Source: Flavobacteriaceae bacterium bin25 (GTDB taxonomy: Bacteria; Bacteroidota; Bacteroidia; Flavobacteriales; Flavobacteriaceae). From it: 32,820 nt of DNA. Below the pieces are notes generated by a model that did no database searches, had not been told where the DNA came from, and saw only the letters and a program-made list of their open reading frames with translations. Below, piece by piece: positions 8,127 to 16,466 of this stretch. Position 1 is the first letter of the stretch; each line of letters begins with the position of its first letter. The translations under genes and the position numbers were made by a program. The stretch is taken from NCBI GenBank assembly GCA_002238525.1, contig MPMN01000034.1, positions 1 through 32,820 of the forward strand, given 5' to 3'.

Positions 8127-9169
8127 ATTGTTATACTTAAGGCATGTTGTTCTTTTTTATTTTTAAAATCAACAATTGCTCGCAGAAAATTATTTATTGA
8201 GACCGTGGGAGTATCAATCTTATTCGAACTTAAGCGTTGAATAATGCGCATATGTGTAAATAGTTCTCTATAAGCATTGATTAGTCCAAATTTTGGAGAA
8301 TAAATATGAATTGGTTCAGAATTCACTCCGTTTATTTCCAGAATCTTGATTCCAGTTCTATTTTTAAAACTATCCCAATTTTTAATACGTAAATCGAACC
8401 GGCCGTAATCAAAATTTGGAATTTTTGAGGCAACTGAATTTATCCAGTCAAGCATATCGGTAGAGTATCTATAATTTCCATTTAAAAACATAGTGCCTAA
8501 ATTGTGATTTCCAATAGGTTCAATTAGAATACTTTCCCCTTTTTTTAAAATTTTGTCCCATTGATTGCTAAACTTTGATTTCAGTTCTTTTTTTCTAACA
8601 GAAATCCTGGGATTCTTGACAACCAATTTCCCAAGAGTGGACTTCCCATTTCCTGTGATTGTACAAAATTTCTTTAGACCAATAGAAGTGATTTTACCTA
8701 TACCATCGTTATCTCTATAAAACAAAACACCCAACTCTATAGGGTAGTCAATATATTGTTGAAGAATAATGGTTTGATATTTGGTATGTTGACAATAGCT
8801 CGCCAGGTCTTTCAAACAAGATATTTTGGCTACTGATTTACCTCTTTCTCCGATGTCTGGTTTGGCAATTATTGGAAAAGATAAATTATGTTTTGCTAGT
8901 TGGCTTTTGATGGTAGTTACAGTTGATTGCTTATTTATGATACATGTTTTGGGTATCCAAATTGCTGGGATTTTTTTGAGATAGCTGTATTTCGAACTCA
9001 GAAATATTCCTCCAAAATTCATGCATCGATTGATTGAAGTAAAGTACATCAGAGTTCGAGATTTTATCCCAAGGTATAGGCAATAGATGAAAATAGGTAT
9101 ATAAAAAATCCAGAATGGCCAATATTCATAATAGTAGATTCTTTTAAGGATGATCATAAGTTTATACAT
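8123..9169 (-). CDS. ATP-grasp family protein with N-terminal hydrophobic segment
   Basis: This 348-residue ligase-like protein has the ATP-grasp signatures in order: FPIIAKPDIGERGKSV (about 98-113, nucleotide-binding loop), ILQQYIDYPIELGVLFY (about 135-151), FDYGRFDLRI (253-262) and ILEINGVNSEPIHIYSP (276-292), where Glu278 and Asn280 would hold magnesium. This architecture resembles D-alanine-D-alanine ligase-like enzymes that join a carboxylate to an amine, but the acceptor cannot be deduced. Residues 12-34 are strongly hydrophobic and aromatic (YYYEYWPFWIFYIPIFIYC), so the enzyme may be tethered to the membrane. It starts 7 nt after the DoxX-like gene and overlaps the DinB-like gene, which places it inside an operon. 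Confidence 0.78.
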   Translation of the reverse strand: MYKLMIILKRIYYYEYWPFWIFYIPIFIYCLYLGIKSRTLMYFTSINRCMNFGGIFLSSKYSYLKKIPAIWIPKTCIINKQSTVTTIKSQLAKHNLSFPIIAKPDIGERGKSVAKISCLKDLASYCQHTKYQTIILQQYIDYPIELGVLFYRDNDGIGKITSIGLKKFCTITGNGKSTLGKLVVKNPRISVRKKELKSKFSNQWDKILKKGESILIEPIGNHNLGTMFLNGNYRYSTDMLDWINSVASKIPNFDYGRFDLRIKNWDSFKNRTGIKILEINGVNSEPIHIYSPKFGLINAYRELFTHMRIIQRLSSNKIDTPTVSINNFLRAIVDFKNKKEQHALSITI

Positions 9170-9176
9170 AAAAGGA

Positions 9177-9605
9177 CTACCTATTGAGAGTGATTACATC
9201 AAAGAAAAGTCTCCAAGGTCTTACCGAAAATTTTTTTGATATGACGATAAAAGTGAATTTGCTCAAAACTAAAGCTACTATGGCCATCCCGAACAGTGTT
9301 CCATTATCAGACTCTCCATCCCATTGGACCACAACACCTACCTCAGTAAATAAATGGGTTAGTATAGCTCCTGCCATCAATCCGATTGCCATAACCAACC
9401 CTTTTAAGACTGTTTGTGGAATCAATAATAGAATTCCAGTTATTAATTCAATCATTCCCAAGCCCAGTCTTCCCCAGGGTTCAACTCCTAAGGTTGAGAA
9501 AATATGTACTGCCTCAGGGTGTCCCGTGAATTTAAAATAAAGCGATTGAACCAAGATTCCTGCAACAATTATTCTAGGTATATACAGCCAAATGGGTAGT
9601 TTCAT
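9177..9605 (-). CDS. DoxX-like membrane protein
   Basis: The protein has 142 residues with four predicted transmembrane helices (about 8-24, 48-62, 66-85 and 103-120). The N-terminal arrangement RIIVAGILVQSLYFKFTG and the GxIELITGILLLIP segment are typical of DoxX/SURF4-like small membrane proteins. Proteins of this family are often found in redox or sulfur-related settings, but no partner is proven here. It precedes the ATP-grasp gene by 7 nt and follows the YHS gene by 19 nt, so all five genes from 10101 down to 6913 could be one transcript. Confidence 0.72.
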   Translation of the reverse strand: MKLPIWLYIPRIIVAGILVQSLYFKFTGHPEAVHIFSTLGVEPWGRLGLGMIELITGILLLIPQTVLKGLVMAIGLMAGAILTHLFTEVGVVVQWDGESDNGTLFGMAIVALVLSKFTFIVISKKFSVRPWRLFFDVITLNR

Positions 9606-9624
9606 GATTTAGATCTTAAGTGTT

Positions 9625-10101
9625 TTACGAAGAACTTTTTGATAAGTGTTTAGACCATTGTGTGCTTGCCTTGGATTTTAACTCTGCTGTGTTTTTTAGC
9701 CAACGTTTAAGAGTGTCTACTCCACCTTTTTTGTAAAAGAGATATAATTTCCCTTCTTCGATCGAAAAAGCTTTTGGGTTTATCGAAACCTTTTCACCTT
9801 TTTTACCCATAGCATATGCACACCAACCACCGTATTGGGGAATATATTTTTCTGGGGTTTGATCAAACAATGATTTGTTTTCTTGATTTAAAAATAAATA
9901 GGTGATTCCTTGATGAACAGAAAAGACATCCCGATTTCCCTCGACTGGGGCATTCTGCGTGAAATAGGCTACAATGTCATAACCACTGGCAGCAATATTT
10001 TCTTTGTTGGTGTTATATAATTTTTCTTTGTTTTTTTGACAAAGGAGTGGGTTAGATGCAAACAAGAACAGTAAAAGGGTATAAATGGAAAGAGTCTTCA
10101 T
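9625..10101 (-). CDS. Exported YHS-domain protein
   Basis: The protein has 158 residues with a signal peptide (MKTLSIYTLLLFLFASNPLLC, cleavage expected near Cys21/Gln22). The mature part has the YHS-like fold signature of Bacteroidota family members: SGYDIVAYF near the start, a strand with TYLFLNQENKSLF, then YIPQYGGWCAYAMGKG-like sequence. YHS domains are short, sometimes metal-associated modules; the related exported proteins have no firmly known role. The next gene downstream encodes a DoxX-like membrane protein, and this pairing hints at a redox or metal-linked envelope function, which is inference. The region upstream carries a 7-of-8 match to the -7 box (TTAGTTTG). Confidence 0.8.
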   Translation of the reverse strand: MKTLSIYTLLLFLFASNPLLCQKNKEKLYNTNKENIAASGYDIVAYFTQNAPVEGNRDVFSVHQGITYLFLNQENKSLFDQTPEKYIPQYGGWCAYAMGKKGEKVSINPKAFSIEEGKLYLFYKKGGVDTLKRWLKNTAELKSKASTQWSKHLSKSSS

Positions 10102-10253
10102 AAAATTCCAATTGGTTGGTAGGATTGCAATTTACAAACTAATCAACACATCTTTATTTTGAAGAACTGTGTTTACCTTCATTTTTTCGACACTTGATTA
10201 TTGAGATGTGGTTTTGGGAGTCTCTGTGAAGTTCACTATTCCAGAATTGAGAT

Positions 10254-10439
10254 TTAAATAGTCGGTTTCTTGTGTGTACCATCACAAAAAGGCAATTTCG
10301 AGGAACGACCACATCCACAAAGGCTAAATGTGGATTTAGTGTTTAAAATCTTTCCATTATGGTCTGTTAATTCGACTGGGCCTTGAACTACTATTGGACC
10401 CATTGGTTTTCGAAAAATGCGGGTTTTATCCTTTAGCAT
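10254..10439 (-). CDS. CDGSH iron-sulfur domain protein (mitoNEET-like)
   Basis: This 61-residue protein is essentially one CDGSH domain. The 2Fe-2S ligands are visible as Cys41, Cys43, Cys52 and His56 in the pattern CxCxxSxxxPxCDGTH, the family's three-Cys one-His cluster. Such proteins transfer electrons or iron-sulfur clusters in the cytoplasm; single-domain bacterial forms are short, as here. The start codon lies 6 nt after the DUF885 gene, suggesting cotranscription. Confidence 0.93.
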   Translation of the reverse strand: MLKDKTRIFRKPMGPIVVQGPVELTDHNGKILNTKSTFSLCGCGRSSKLPFCDGTHKKPTI

Positions 10440-10445
10440 CTGAGA

Positions 10446-12182
10446 CTATGTTCCAGAAGATTTGTTTTGATGTTGATCAATGAAATCTAAAATTCTCTTC
10501 TCTAGGATTGGAAGGGTAACAACTCCTTCCTCTAGAATAACCTCATGGAAAGCACGTATATCAAAATCGTTGCCTAGTATATTTTCTGCTTTTTTTCTGA
10601 GTTCTCGAATTTTTATTTCTCCAATTTTATATGAGAGTGCTTGTCCTGGCCAAGATATATATCGATCTATCTCGGTATTGATTTCGTGAATGGATAAAGC
10701 AGTGTTTTTTTTCATGAAGTTTACAGCTTGCTCTCTTGTCCAATCAAAAGCATGAATTCCTGTATCGACAACCAAGCGGCAAGCTCTCCACATTTCATAG
10801 GTCAATTGTCCAAAGACTTCATATGGGGTTCTATATATGCCCATTTCATTGGCTAAATATTCTGAGTATAGACCCCATCCTTCTCCATAGGCTGATAAAT
10901 ACAATTGACGGCGAAATTTGGGAATACGATCAGAGAGTTCTTTACTAAGGGCATTTTGAAGATGGTGACCAGGAACAGCCTCATGGGCTGAAAGAGATGG
11001 AATTACATAGAGAGGCCGGCTTGATAGATTGTAGGTATTGACAAGATAATAACCAGGCTGGGTACTATTGATGTCGGTACCAACGTACCTCCCTCCGGTA
11101 TATTTTGGAGCAATGGCATCAGGCACTTTTATTACTCCGTACGGTTTTCTCGGTAGGGTAATAAAGTATTTTGGTAGTTGGGCATCAAGCCTTTTTGATA
11201 CGTCTCGAGCAAATTGAAGCAATTCTTCGGGGGTCTGGGCATAGAACTGCTGGTCTGTTCTCAGAAAGGTCAAAAAAGAGTCAAAATCTCCATCAAAATT
11301 CAAATCATCAATAATAATTCGCATCTGATTCCGAATCCGATCTACTTCCTCTAAACCTTTATCATGTATTTCTTGTGGAGTTAATTTTAGGGTAGTATAG
11401 TAGTCAATTCTAGATTGATAATAAGCCTCACCATCAGGAATTGCTGAAGTTCCGATTGTGGTGCGGGTATGTGGAAAGTATTCGTTTTCAAAAAAGTCTT
11501 CAATTGATTGAAATGTGGGGATTATATTTTCTTCAATAAGTGATTTTCCAACCTGGATAATTGAATCTCTGAATTGTACTGTCAAAACATCGGGTAAGTT
11601 TTTTAGGGGGCTGAAGTAAAAATTCTTTTCTGCGTTTGAGGTTATGTGTTGCCTATAACTTGATTCGTATCCTTTAAAGATTACTAGTGGTTGAGAGATT
11701 CCCGAATCAAGACCTTTTCTAATTAATTTTTTTTGTTGTTCAATGTAGGTTGGAATCGCTTCCAAAAACTTCATATAGTCAATCACTTCTGTTTTATTTG
11801 TTAGATCTCGAACATGGAAAGTCAATGAGATATGAAATCCAGCATCCGACAATATTGGATTCCAATGTCTATTGAATCTGTACTGGGTTCTACTCTCATC
11901 TATTAAAAATGAGAGGATCTCAAGGGATATTTCATCTGATTCATCAAGTTTTTCTTTGTTGATTTGACTTATGCTTTTTTGTAATTCAGAATAAAAAGCA
12001 TCGTCTTCATCAAATCGCTCATGAGAATAGTTCCCAAGGGGAAAATCTTTGGAATATGAGGTATGATTCTCATACAATTCGATAACCTCAGATAGTTTTT
12101 GTTGATCAGACTGAGAAGATTGACAGCCTAAAAAAAATCCCAAGGATATCGTCAGAGGTAGAAAATATATTATACGATTCAT
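10446..12182 (-). CDS. DUF885-family lipoprotein, putative zinc metallopeptidase
   Basis: This 578-residue protein has a lipoprotein signal (FFLGC, Cys20), so it is expected to be anchored in the envelope. The family hallmark HEAVPGHH is at residues 400-407, an HExxxxH-like motif thought to bind zinc. Further family landmarks are the GEGWGLYSEYL segment just downstream and the SWPGQALSYKIG block near the C-terminus. DUF885 proteins are regarded as metallopeptidase-like, but substrates are largely undefined. The length matches the family. It lies between the alkaline phosphatase gene (89 nt upstream) and the CDGSH gene (6 nt downstream). Confidence 0.87.
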   Translation of the reverse strand: MNRIIYFLPLTISLGFFLGCQSSQSDQQKLSEVIELYENHTSYSKDFPLGNYSHERFDEDDAFYSELQKSISQINKEKLDESDEISLEILSFLIDESRTQYRFNRHWNPILSDAGFHISLTFHVRDLTNKTEVIDYMKFLEAIPTYIEQQKKLIRKGLDSGISQPLVIFKGYESSYRQHITSNAEKNFYFSPLKNLPDVLTVQFRDSIIQVGKSLIEENIIPTFQSIEDFFENEYFPHTRTTIGTSAIPDGEAYYQSRIDYYTTLKLTPQEIHDKGLEEVDRIRNQMRIIIDDLNFDGDFDSFLTFLRTDQQFYAQTPEELLQFARDVSKRLDAQLPKYFITLPRKPYGVIKVPDAIAPKYTGGRYVGTDINSTQPGYYLVNTYNLSSRPLYVIPSLSAHEAVPGHHLQNALSKELSDRIPKFRRQLYLSAYGEGWGLYSEYLANEMGIYRTPYEVFGQLTYEMWRACRLVVDTGIHAFDWTREQAVNFMKKNTALSIHEINTEIDRYISWPGQALSYKIGEIKIRELRKKAENILGNDFDIRAFHEVILEEGVVTLPILEKRILDFIDQHQNKSSGT

Positions 12183-12271
12183 GCAATTTTTTTAATTATT
12201 AAAATGTCAAGTTATAATTATGTCTTGAATAAAAACCTTGAATTGTTATTCCTCACAATAATGGAGAGGGA

Positions 12272-13351
12272 TCATTGAGAAACAAGATTCAGGAGTTTGG
12301 CAAATATTTCGGTATTATCATAGACTCCAGCGAAATCAATTGCTTTATAGCCAGAGCTAAATACTGGAATAAAGGTGGCCGTATGACCTCCTGTTCCCCA
12401 TGAATCAACAATTGTATCTTTTGATTGACTCCCCCCGGTAATTGAAAGACCTCCAGTTTCATGGTCAGCTGTTACAATCACTAAAGTCGAAGCATTTTTT
12501 TTTGAAAAATCAAGAGATAAATTAATTGCCTCATCAAACTCACGAAGTTCTTCAAGCAAAAATTCAATATCGTTAGCATGACCAGCCCAGTCAATTTGTG
12601 AACCTTCAACCATTAGGAAGAAAGGATTTTCTCCATCTAATTTTTCCAAAACAGCTTGAATTAATACTGCTAATCTTGGTTCCCTACCATCTAATATGGA
12701 AGGTGGTTCATCGGGATAAGTCAGAAATCCAATTTTATCTGAATTACTTTGTTTGAATTCCTCTAGACTATCTACAAAATCAAAAACAGAATTATCGGCT
12801 AATAAGTTTTTATCGTCTTTTCGATCAGTAAAATGCTTTTTCCCTCCGCCGATAAAAATATCAACAGGGGATGTCATGAGTTGTTTGGCAATTTCTTGGT
12901 ATTCTCTTCGGGCTTCGACTTTAGCATAGAATGCTGCTGGTGTTGCATGGACAATTGAGGAGGTAGCAATTAGAGCGGATTTATAACCTTTTTCATGGAG
13001 AATCTCAAGAATAGATGTCAAAGCATTTTTCTCTGGATCCATTCCAACCATGCCGTTTAGTGTTTTCTTCCCGGTAGCTATTGCTGTACCGCTTGCGGCG
13101 GAATCGGTCAATAAGTAATCATCAGCAGGATGGGGTTTTTGGAGACCTACAAATTCAAAACGGTCAAATGATGTTTGGTTTCCCAAGGAATAATTACCTG
13201 CAGAAATTTGGGACAACCCGTTTCCATCTCCGATGAGTAGAATAATATTGGGAAATGCTGAAACGGGGTTATCAATTTGGCTATAGCTTTTGTTAAGAAA
13301 TAGCAGAGAGAAAACAGCAATAATAACGAAAGGGTAATAGATATTTTTCAA
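12272..13351 (-). CDS. Alkaline phosphatase, PhoA family
   Basis: This 359-residue exported phosphomonoesterase has a signal peptide in the first 24 residues (cleavage likely after SYS). Active-site features are NIILLIGDGNG (Asp42, metal ligand), TDSAASGTA with the nucleophile Ser84, MVEGSQIDWAGHAND (metal-binding Glu, Asp and His) and VTADHETGG plus GGHTATFIP near the C-terminus. It releases phosphate from organic esters in the periplasm. The length is short compared with E. coli PhoA and typical of Bacteroidota forms. The only start compatible with the signal peptide is TTG at 13349-13351. A good promoter match sits 24-53 nt upstream, so it is probably transcribed from its own promoter; no Pho-box was recognised. 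Confidence 0.93.
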   Translation of the reverse strand: MKNIYYPFVIIAVFSLLFLNKSYSQIDNPVSAFPNIILLIGDGNGLSQISAGNYSLGNQTSFDRFEFVGLQKPHPADDYLLTDSAASGTAIATGKKTLNGMVGMDPEKNALTSILEILHEKGYKSALIATSSIVHATPAAFYAKVEARREYQEIAKQLMTSPVDIFIGGGKKHFTDRKDDKNLLADNSVFDFVDSLEEFKQSNSDKIGFLTYPDEPPSILDGREPRLAVLIQAVLEKLDGENPFFLMVEGSQIDWAGHANDIEFLLEELREFDEAINLSLDFSKKNASTLVIVTADHETGGLSITGGSQSKDTIVDSWGTGGHTATFIPVFSSGYKAIDFAGVYDNTEIFAKLLNLVSQ

Positions 13352-13374
13352 GTTGGTGAGATTTATGAGATAAA

Positions 13375-13404
13375 CAAAATTAGCATTCTATACTTAATCT
13401 CAAA
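13375..13404 (-). promoter_or_regulatory. Strong match to the Bacteroidota promoter upstream of the alkaline phosphatase gene
   Basis: Read on the minus strand, TTTG (13404-13401) is followed after 18 nt by TAATTTTG (13382-13375), matching -33 TTTG and -7 TAnnTTTG with near-ideal spacing. The start codon is 23 nt beyond the -7 box. This is the best complete promoter in the window. Confidence 0.55.
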
Positions 13405-13580
13405 ATTTTCAAGATAATATAGCAAAATCTGTGTAAATAGAAATCAGTTAGTTTATGAGTTTCACCTGATAACTTTTGTACTCTTTTTTAATGGGGTTTG
13501 CATAACCAAGGATACAAAATAAAACTTATGAGTGGGTTTTGATGGGTTTATTCTAGGTGAATTAATAGAGATAGGGCATA

Positions 13581-14825
13581 TTAGCCAATATTAATTTCGT
13601 TACGTATAAACTGATAGACTTTTTTTGTTCCGCCCTCATTTTTAGTTAGGTATTCTTGAGTTTCTGCTCTTATGTGGGATAACCTTTTAGGATTTTCTAG
13701 TAAATCATCAATTACATTGTTTAAGTCATCTGTATTTCTTAGGGAGTATCCAATGCCTTTTTCAATTAGATCAGTTGCTTCTGGAAAATGCTTGTAATGA
13801 GGCCCAAAGAGGACAGGTTTAAAATAGCTAGAAGGCTCAAGGATGTTATGAAGCCCCTTTTTAGAAAACCCTCCACCTACATAAGTTATTTGCGCGTACC
13901 TATAGACCATCGAAAGAATTCCGATGGTATCAAGGATAAGGATTTTGGCCTTATGAATATTTGTTGGATTGGGGCATGTAAATTTTTCATAGGGTACATG
14001 AATTTTTTGTTCCAGACTGCTGATTGAATCCGGACTTATATCGTGTGGTGCGATGATAATTTTTGAAAATTTTTTACCAATAATTGGTAATAAAATTTCA
14101 TGATCCTTATCCCATGTACTTCCTGCAACTATACAATTGGAACTTCCTAAAAAAGAAAGGATAACCTCATTAGAAAATGATTTTGATGCGTTTTCTATTA
14201 CTCTATCTATTCGCAGATCTCCGCAGACTGAGACATTATCAAACTGATATCGCTCAAGCAATGTTTTAGATTTCTCTTCTTGTACGAAGAGATGATCAAT
14301 AGATTGAATTAGTTTTAAAAGCCATTTTCCGTACCAGTAAAACAAAAATTGATTTCTATAAAATCGACAAGAGATGGCATAAGTAATGATATCTCTACGA
14401 TGTAATTCAAACAATAGATTCGGCCAAAATTCGTATTTCACTAAAATGGCCATATCAGGTTTGGTAATCTCTAAAAACTGACCAACTCTTTTTCTAGTGT
14501 CTAAAGGGAGATACCCGACCAAATCTATGTGTTCTACCTCAGTGCTAGATTTCAATCCTGAGGGCGAAAAAAAAGTGAGGATTAAAACTAATTTGGGATG
14601 GTTTGTTTTAAGGAATTTAATCAGTGGCTTGCTCAGTTCAAATTCTCCTAAGGAAGCACAATGAAGCCATATCAGTTTTTCTTTTCGTGATCTATGAAAT
14701 CCGTAGATCTGATTGCGGTATTTTTTTCTATGATATAAAAATAACCTGACTTTTTTGGAAAGCAGAGATATTGCTGGAAGCAACAAGACAATGATGCCAA
14801 TCAAAGAAGAATAAACCCGTAGCAA
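13581..14825 (-). CDS. waaA: 3-deoxy-D-manno-octulosonic acid (Kdo) transferase
   Basis: This 414-residue GT-B glycosyltransferase of family GT30 attaches Kdo from CMP-Kdo to the lipid A precursor at the inner membrane face. The N-terminal hydrophobic stretch (about 7-22) anchors it. The WLHCASLGEFE motif carries the catalytic-type Glu61, and TFFSPSG, VKYEFWPN and the VGGGFSKKGLHNILEP block (CMP-Kdo site, C-terminal half) are all family marks. The start is TTG at 14823-14825; no ATG is available before the conserved domain. A -7 box (14840-14847) lies just upstream. It is the only clear lipid A/LPS core gene in the window; the DegT aminotransferase upstream may serve related surface sugars. 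Confidence 0.94.
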   Translation of the reverse strand: MLRVYSSLIGIIVLLLPAISLLSKKVRLFLYHRKKYRNQIYGFHRSRKEKLIWLHCASLGEFELSKPLIKFLKTNHPKLVLILTFFSPSGLKSSTEVEHIDLVGYLPLDTRKRVGQFLEITKPDMAILVKYEFWPNLLFELHRRDIITYAISCRFYRNQFLFYWYGKWLLKLIQSIDHLFVQEEKSKTLLERYQFDNVSVCGDLRIDRVIENASKSFSNEVILSFLGSSNCIVAGSTWDKDHEILLPIIGKKFSKIIIAPHDISPDSISSLEQKIHVPYEKFTCPNPTNIHKAKILILDTIGILSMVYRYAQITYVGGGFSKKGLHNILEPSSYFKPVLFGPHYKHFPEATDLIEKGIGYSLRNTDDLNNVIDDLLENPKRLSHIRAETQEYLTKNEGGTKKVYQFIRNEINIG

Positions 14826-14839
14826 GTAATCTTTTGAAT

Positions 14840-14847
14840 CAAAAATA
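14840..14847 (-). promoter_or_regulatory. Candidate -7 box for waaA
   Basis: TATTTTTG on the minus strand fits TAnnTTTG, 14 nt before the TTG start, implying a very short leader. No -33 element at proper spacing was found. Confidence 0.35.
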
Positions 14848-14967
14848 ACCTTTCTATAGCCAAGTTATCTTCATTTCTATTTTTCAGAACACGGAGTACT
14901 ATGCTATATCAATCTGAACTAGATGAGAGCGAAGAAGAAGATTAATTGGAATATGTGTACAATCATC

Positions 14968-16104
14968 TTATTTCCGAAGAAAAAACTCTCTTATACTATC
15001 GGTGATGAATTTGATTTGTTGATTTGTTAGTTCTGAGTGCATTGGTAGCGAAAGAACTTGTTTAGAAAATGTATTTGTAATTGGAAATTGCTCATCTGAG
15101 AATTCTTCACTCATATAAGCCTTTTGTTTATGGAGAGGAATAGGGTAATATATTCCGTAAGGAATTCCAGATAGTTTTAAATGTTGACCCAATTGATCTC
15201 GTTTCCCATTGAGAATTCGAATAGTATACTGGTGCCAAACATGTTCTTCATCTTGTTTTGGGAAATTCGGTAAGATAATTTCTGGGATGTCATTTAAAAG
15301 ATTACCATATTCAATTGCACTTTCTCTTCTTTTTTGAATGTAAGTGTCCAGATGATTTAATTTTATCTTTAGCACGGCGGCCTGGAAAGTATCTAATCTT
15401 GAGTTGACGCCTATATAATCATGATAGTATCGTCTGGACATACCATGGTTGGCTATTGTTCGAGCCTGCCGAGCAAGGGAATCATCGTTAGTAAATAGTG
15501 CCCCACCATCACCATAGGCGCCCAAATTTTTTGCTGGAAAAAAGGAAGTTGTACCAAATTCTCCTAAAGTCCCTGCCGCCTTTTGACCTAGCCTGGGGTG
15601 ATTATATCTGGCACCAATAGATTGGGCATTATCTTCAATAATAACCAAATCATGCTCTTTGGCTAGATCTGTAATTTTATCCATTTGGCATACTCTTCCA
15701 AATAGATGTACTGGCATTATCGCTTTGGTCTTATCCGTTAGATGTTCCTTGATTTTAGTCAAATCAATGTTGAATGTGTTGGGGTCAATATCCACAAGTA
15801 TAGGTTTAAGGCCCAACAAATAGATTACTTCTACTGTGGCAGCAAAAGTGAAATTAGTGGTGATGATTTCATCTCCAGGATCGAAGTTTAAAGCCATTAA
15901 AGCAATCTGAAGTGCATCCGTTCCATTGGCACAACCAATTACGTGTTTGACTTCTAAATACTCAGACAGTATTTGTTCGAATTGACTAACAGCTGGTCCG
16001 TTGATGAATGCACCAGATTCCAAAATAGAGTCGAATTCAATTTTTATTTCTTTTGAAATGGCTTGATACTGAGTTATCAAATCAACCATTTGAATTTTTT
16101 TCAT
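14968..16104 (-). CDS. DegT/DnrJ/EryC1/StrS-family sugar aminotransferase
   Basis: This 378-residue PLP enzyme is of the type that adds an amino group to a keto-sugar nucleotide. The PLP lysine is Lys192 in TTSFFPAKNLGAYGDGG; IIEDNAQSIGA (156-165) carries the Asp that pairs with the pyridine nitrogen, and GCANGTDALQIAL (58-70) binds the phosphate. The C-terminal HVWHQYTIR and IPYGIYYPIPLHKQ stretches match aminotransferases that make amino-sugars for surface polysaccharides. The closest functional guess is a WlbE/FdtB/QdtB-like enzyme, but the substrate is not readable. The gene sits 142 nt upstream of waaA on the same strand. No partner dehydrogenase or acetyltransferase is nearby, so it is isolated from a full biosynthetic cluster. 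Confidence 0.92.
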   Translation of the reverse strand: MKKIQMVDLITQYQAISKEIKIEFDSILESGAFINGPAVSQFEQILSEYLEVKHVIGCANGTDALQIALMALNFDPGDEIITTNFTFAATVEVIYLLGLKPILVDIDPNTFNIDLTKIKEHLTDKTKAIMPVHLFGRVCQMDKITDLAKEHDLVIIEDNAQSIGARYNHPRLGQKAAGTLGEFGTTSFFPAKNLGAYGDGGALFTNDDSLARQARTIANHGMSRRYYHDYIGVNSRLDTFQAAVLKIKLNHLDTYIQKRRESAIEYGNLLNDIPEIILPNFPKQDEEHVWHQYTIRILNGKRDQLGQHLKLSGIPYGIYYPIPLHKQKAYMSEEFSDEQFPITNTFSKQVLSLPMHSELTNQQIKFITDSIREFFLRK

Positions 16105-16466
16105 AAGACGGAAATGGACACCAAATTTAGAGTATCAAAAATCAATAATTTGGTTCTTATCAGATTATTATTAATTTGACTGAAATCCGGCAAGTAGGGG
16201 AGTATAAGTAAATAAGACTCCCACCTATATCAATCATAGAACCAAGCATTTGACGGAAGTTTGTTTCAGTAGCCAGGTTTTAACTTGCTCCTAAATCTTT
16301 ACCACATGTCCTTCGTTAGCTCAGCAAAATTGCAAAATAATGGTTGATAATCATCTTATATGTAATCATCTTGAAGTTACCGATCGATTCCTTGTGTTTA
16401 TTGACTACTAATTAGATTTCTTGGCTCTAATCACTTTATTGTAGAAACTGCAAATAAATTCAGGTT
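16105..16466. other. Gene-free stretch between the AbiEii gene and the aminotransferase gene
   Basis: Apart from the -7 box of the aminotransferase gene, I see no confident feature. On the minus strand a short open segment around 16160-16280 reads ...NFRQMLGSMIDIGG..., interrupted by stops and lacking a start. It may be decayed coding sequence, but I cannot assign it. A direct repeat of TAATCATCTT occurs near 16345-16375. Confidence 0.35.
16122..16129 (-). promoter_or_regulatory. Candidate -7 box for the DegT-family gene
   Basis: TAAATTTG on the minus strand fits TAnnTTTG and lies 17 nt before the ATG. The -33 element is unclear. Confidence 0.35.

Noticed and set aside
14901-14945. Tiny acidic open frame (14 codons, ...SELDESEEED) on the plus strand between the DegT and waaA genes
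   Set aside because: Too short to judge, no upstream signal seen, and it could arise by chance; kept only as a note.
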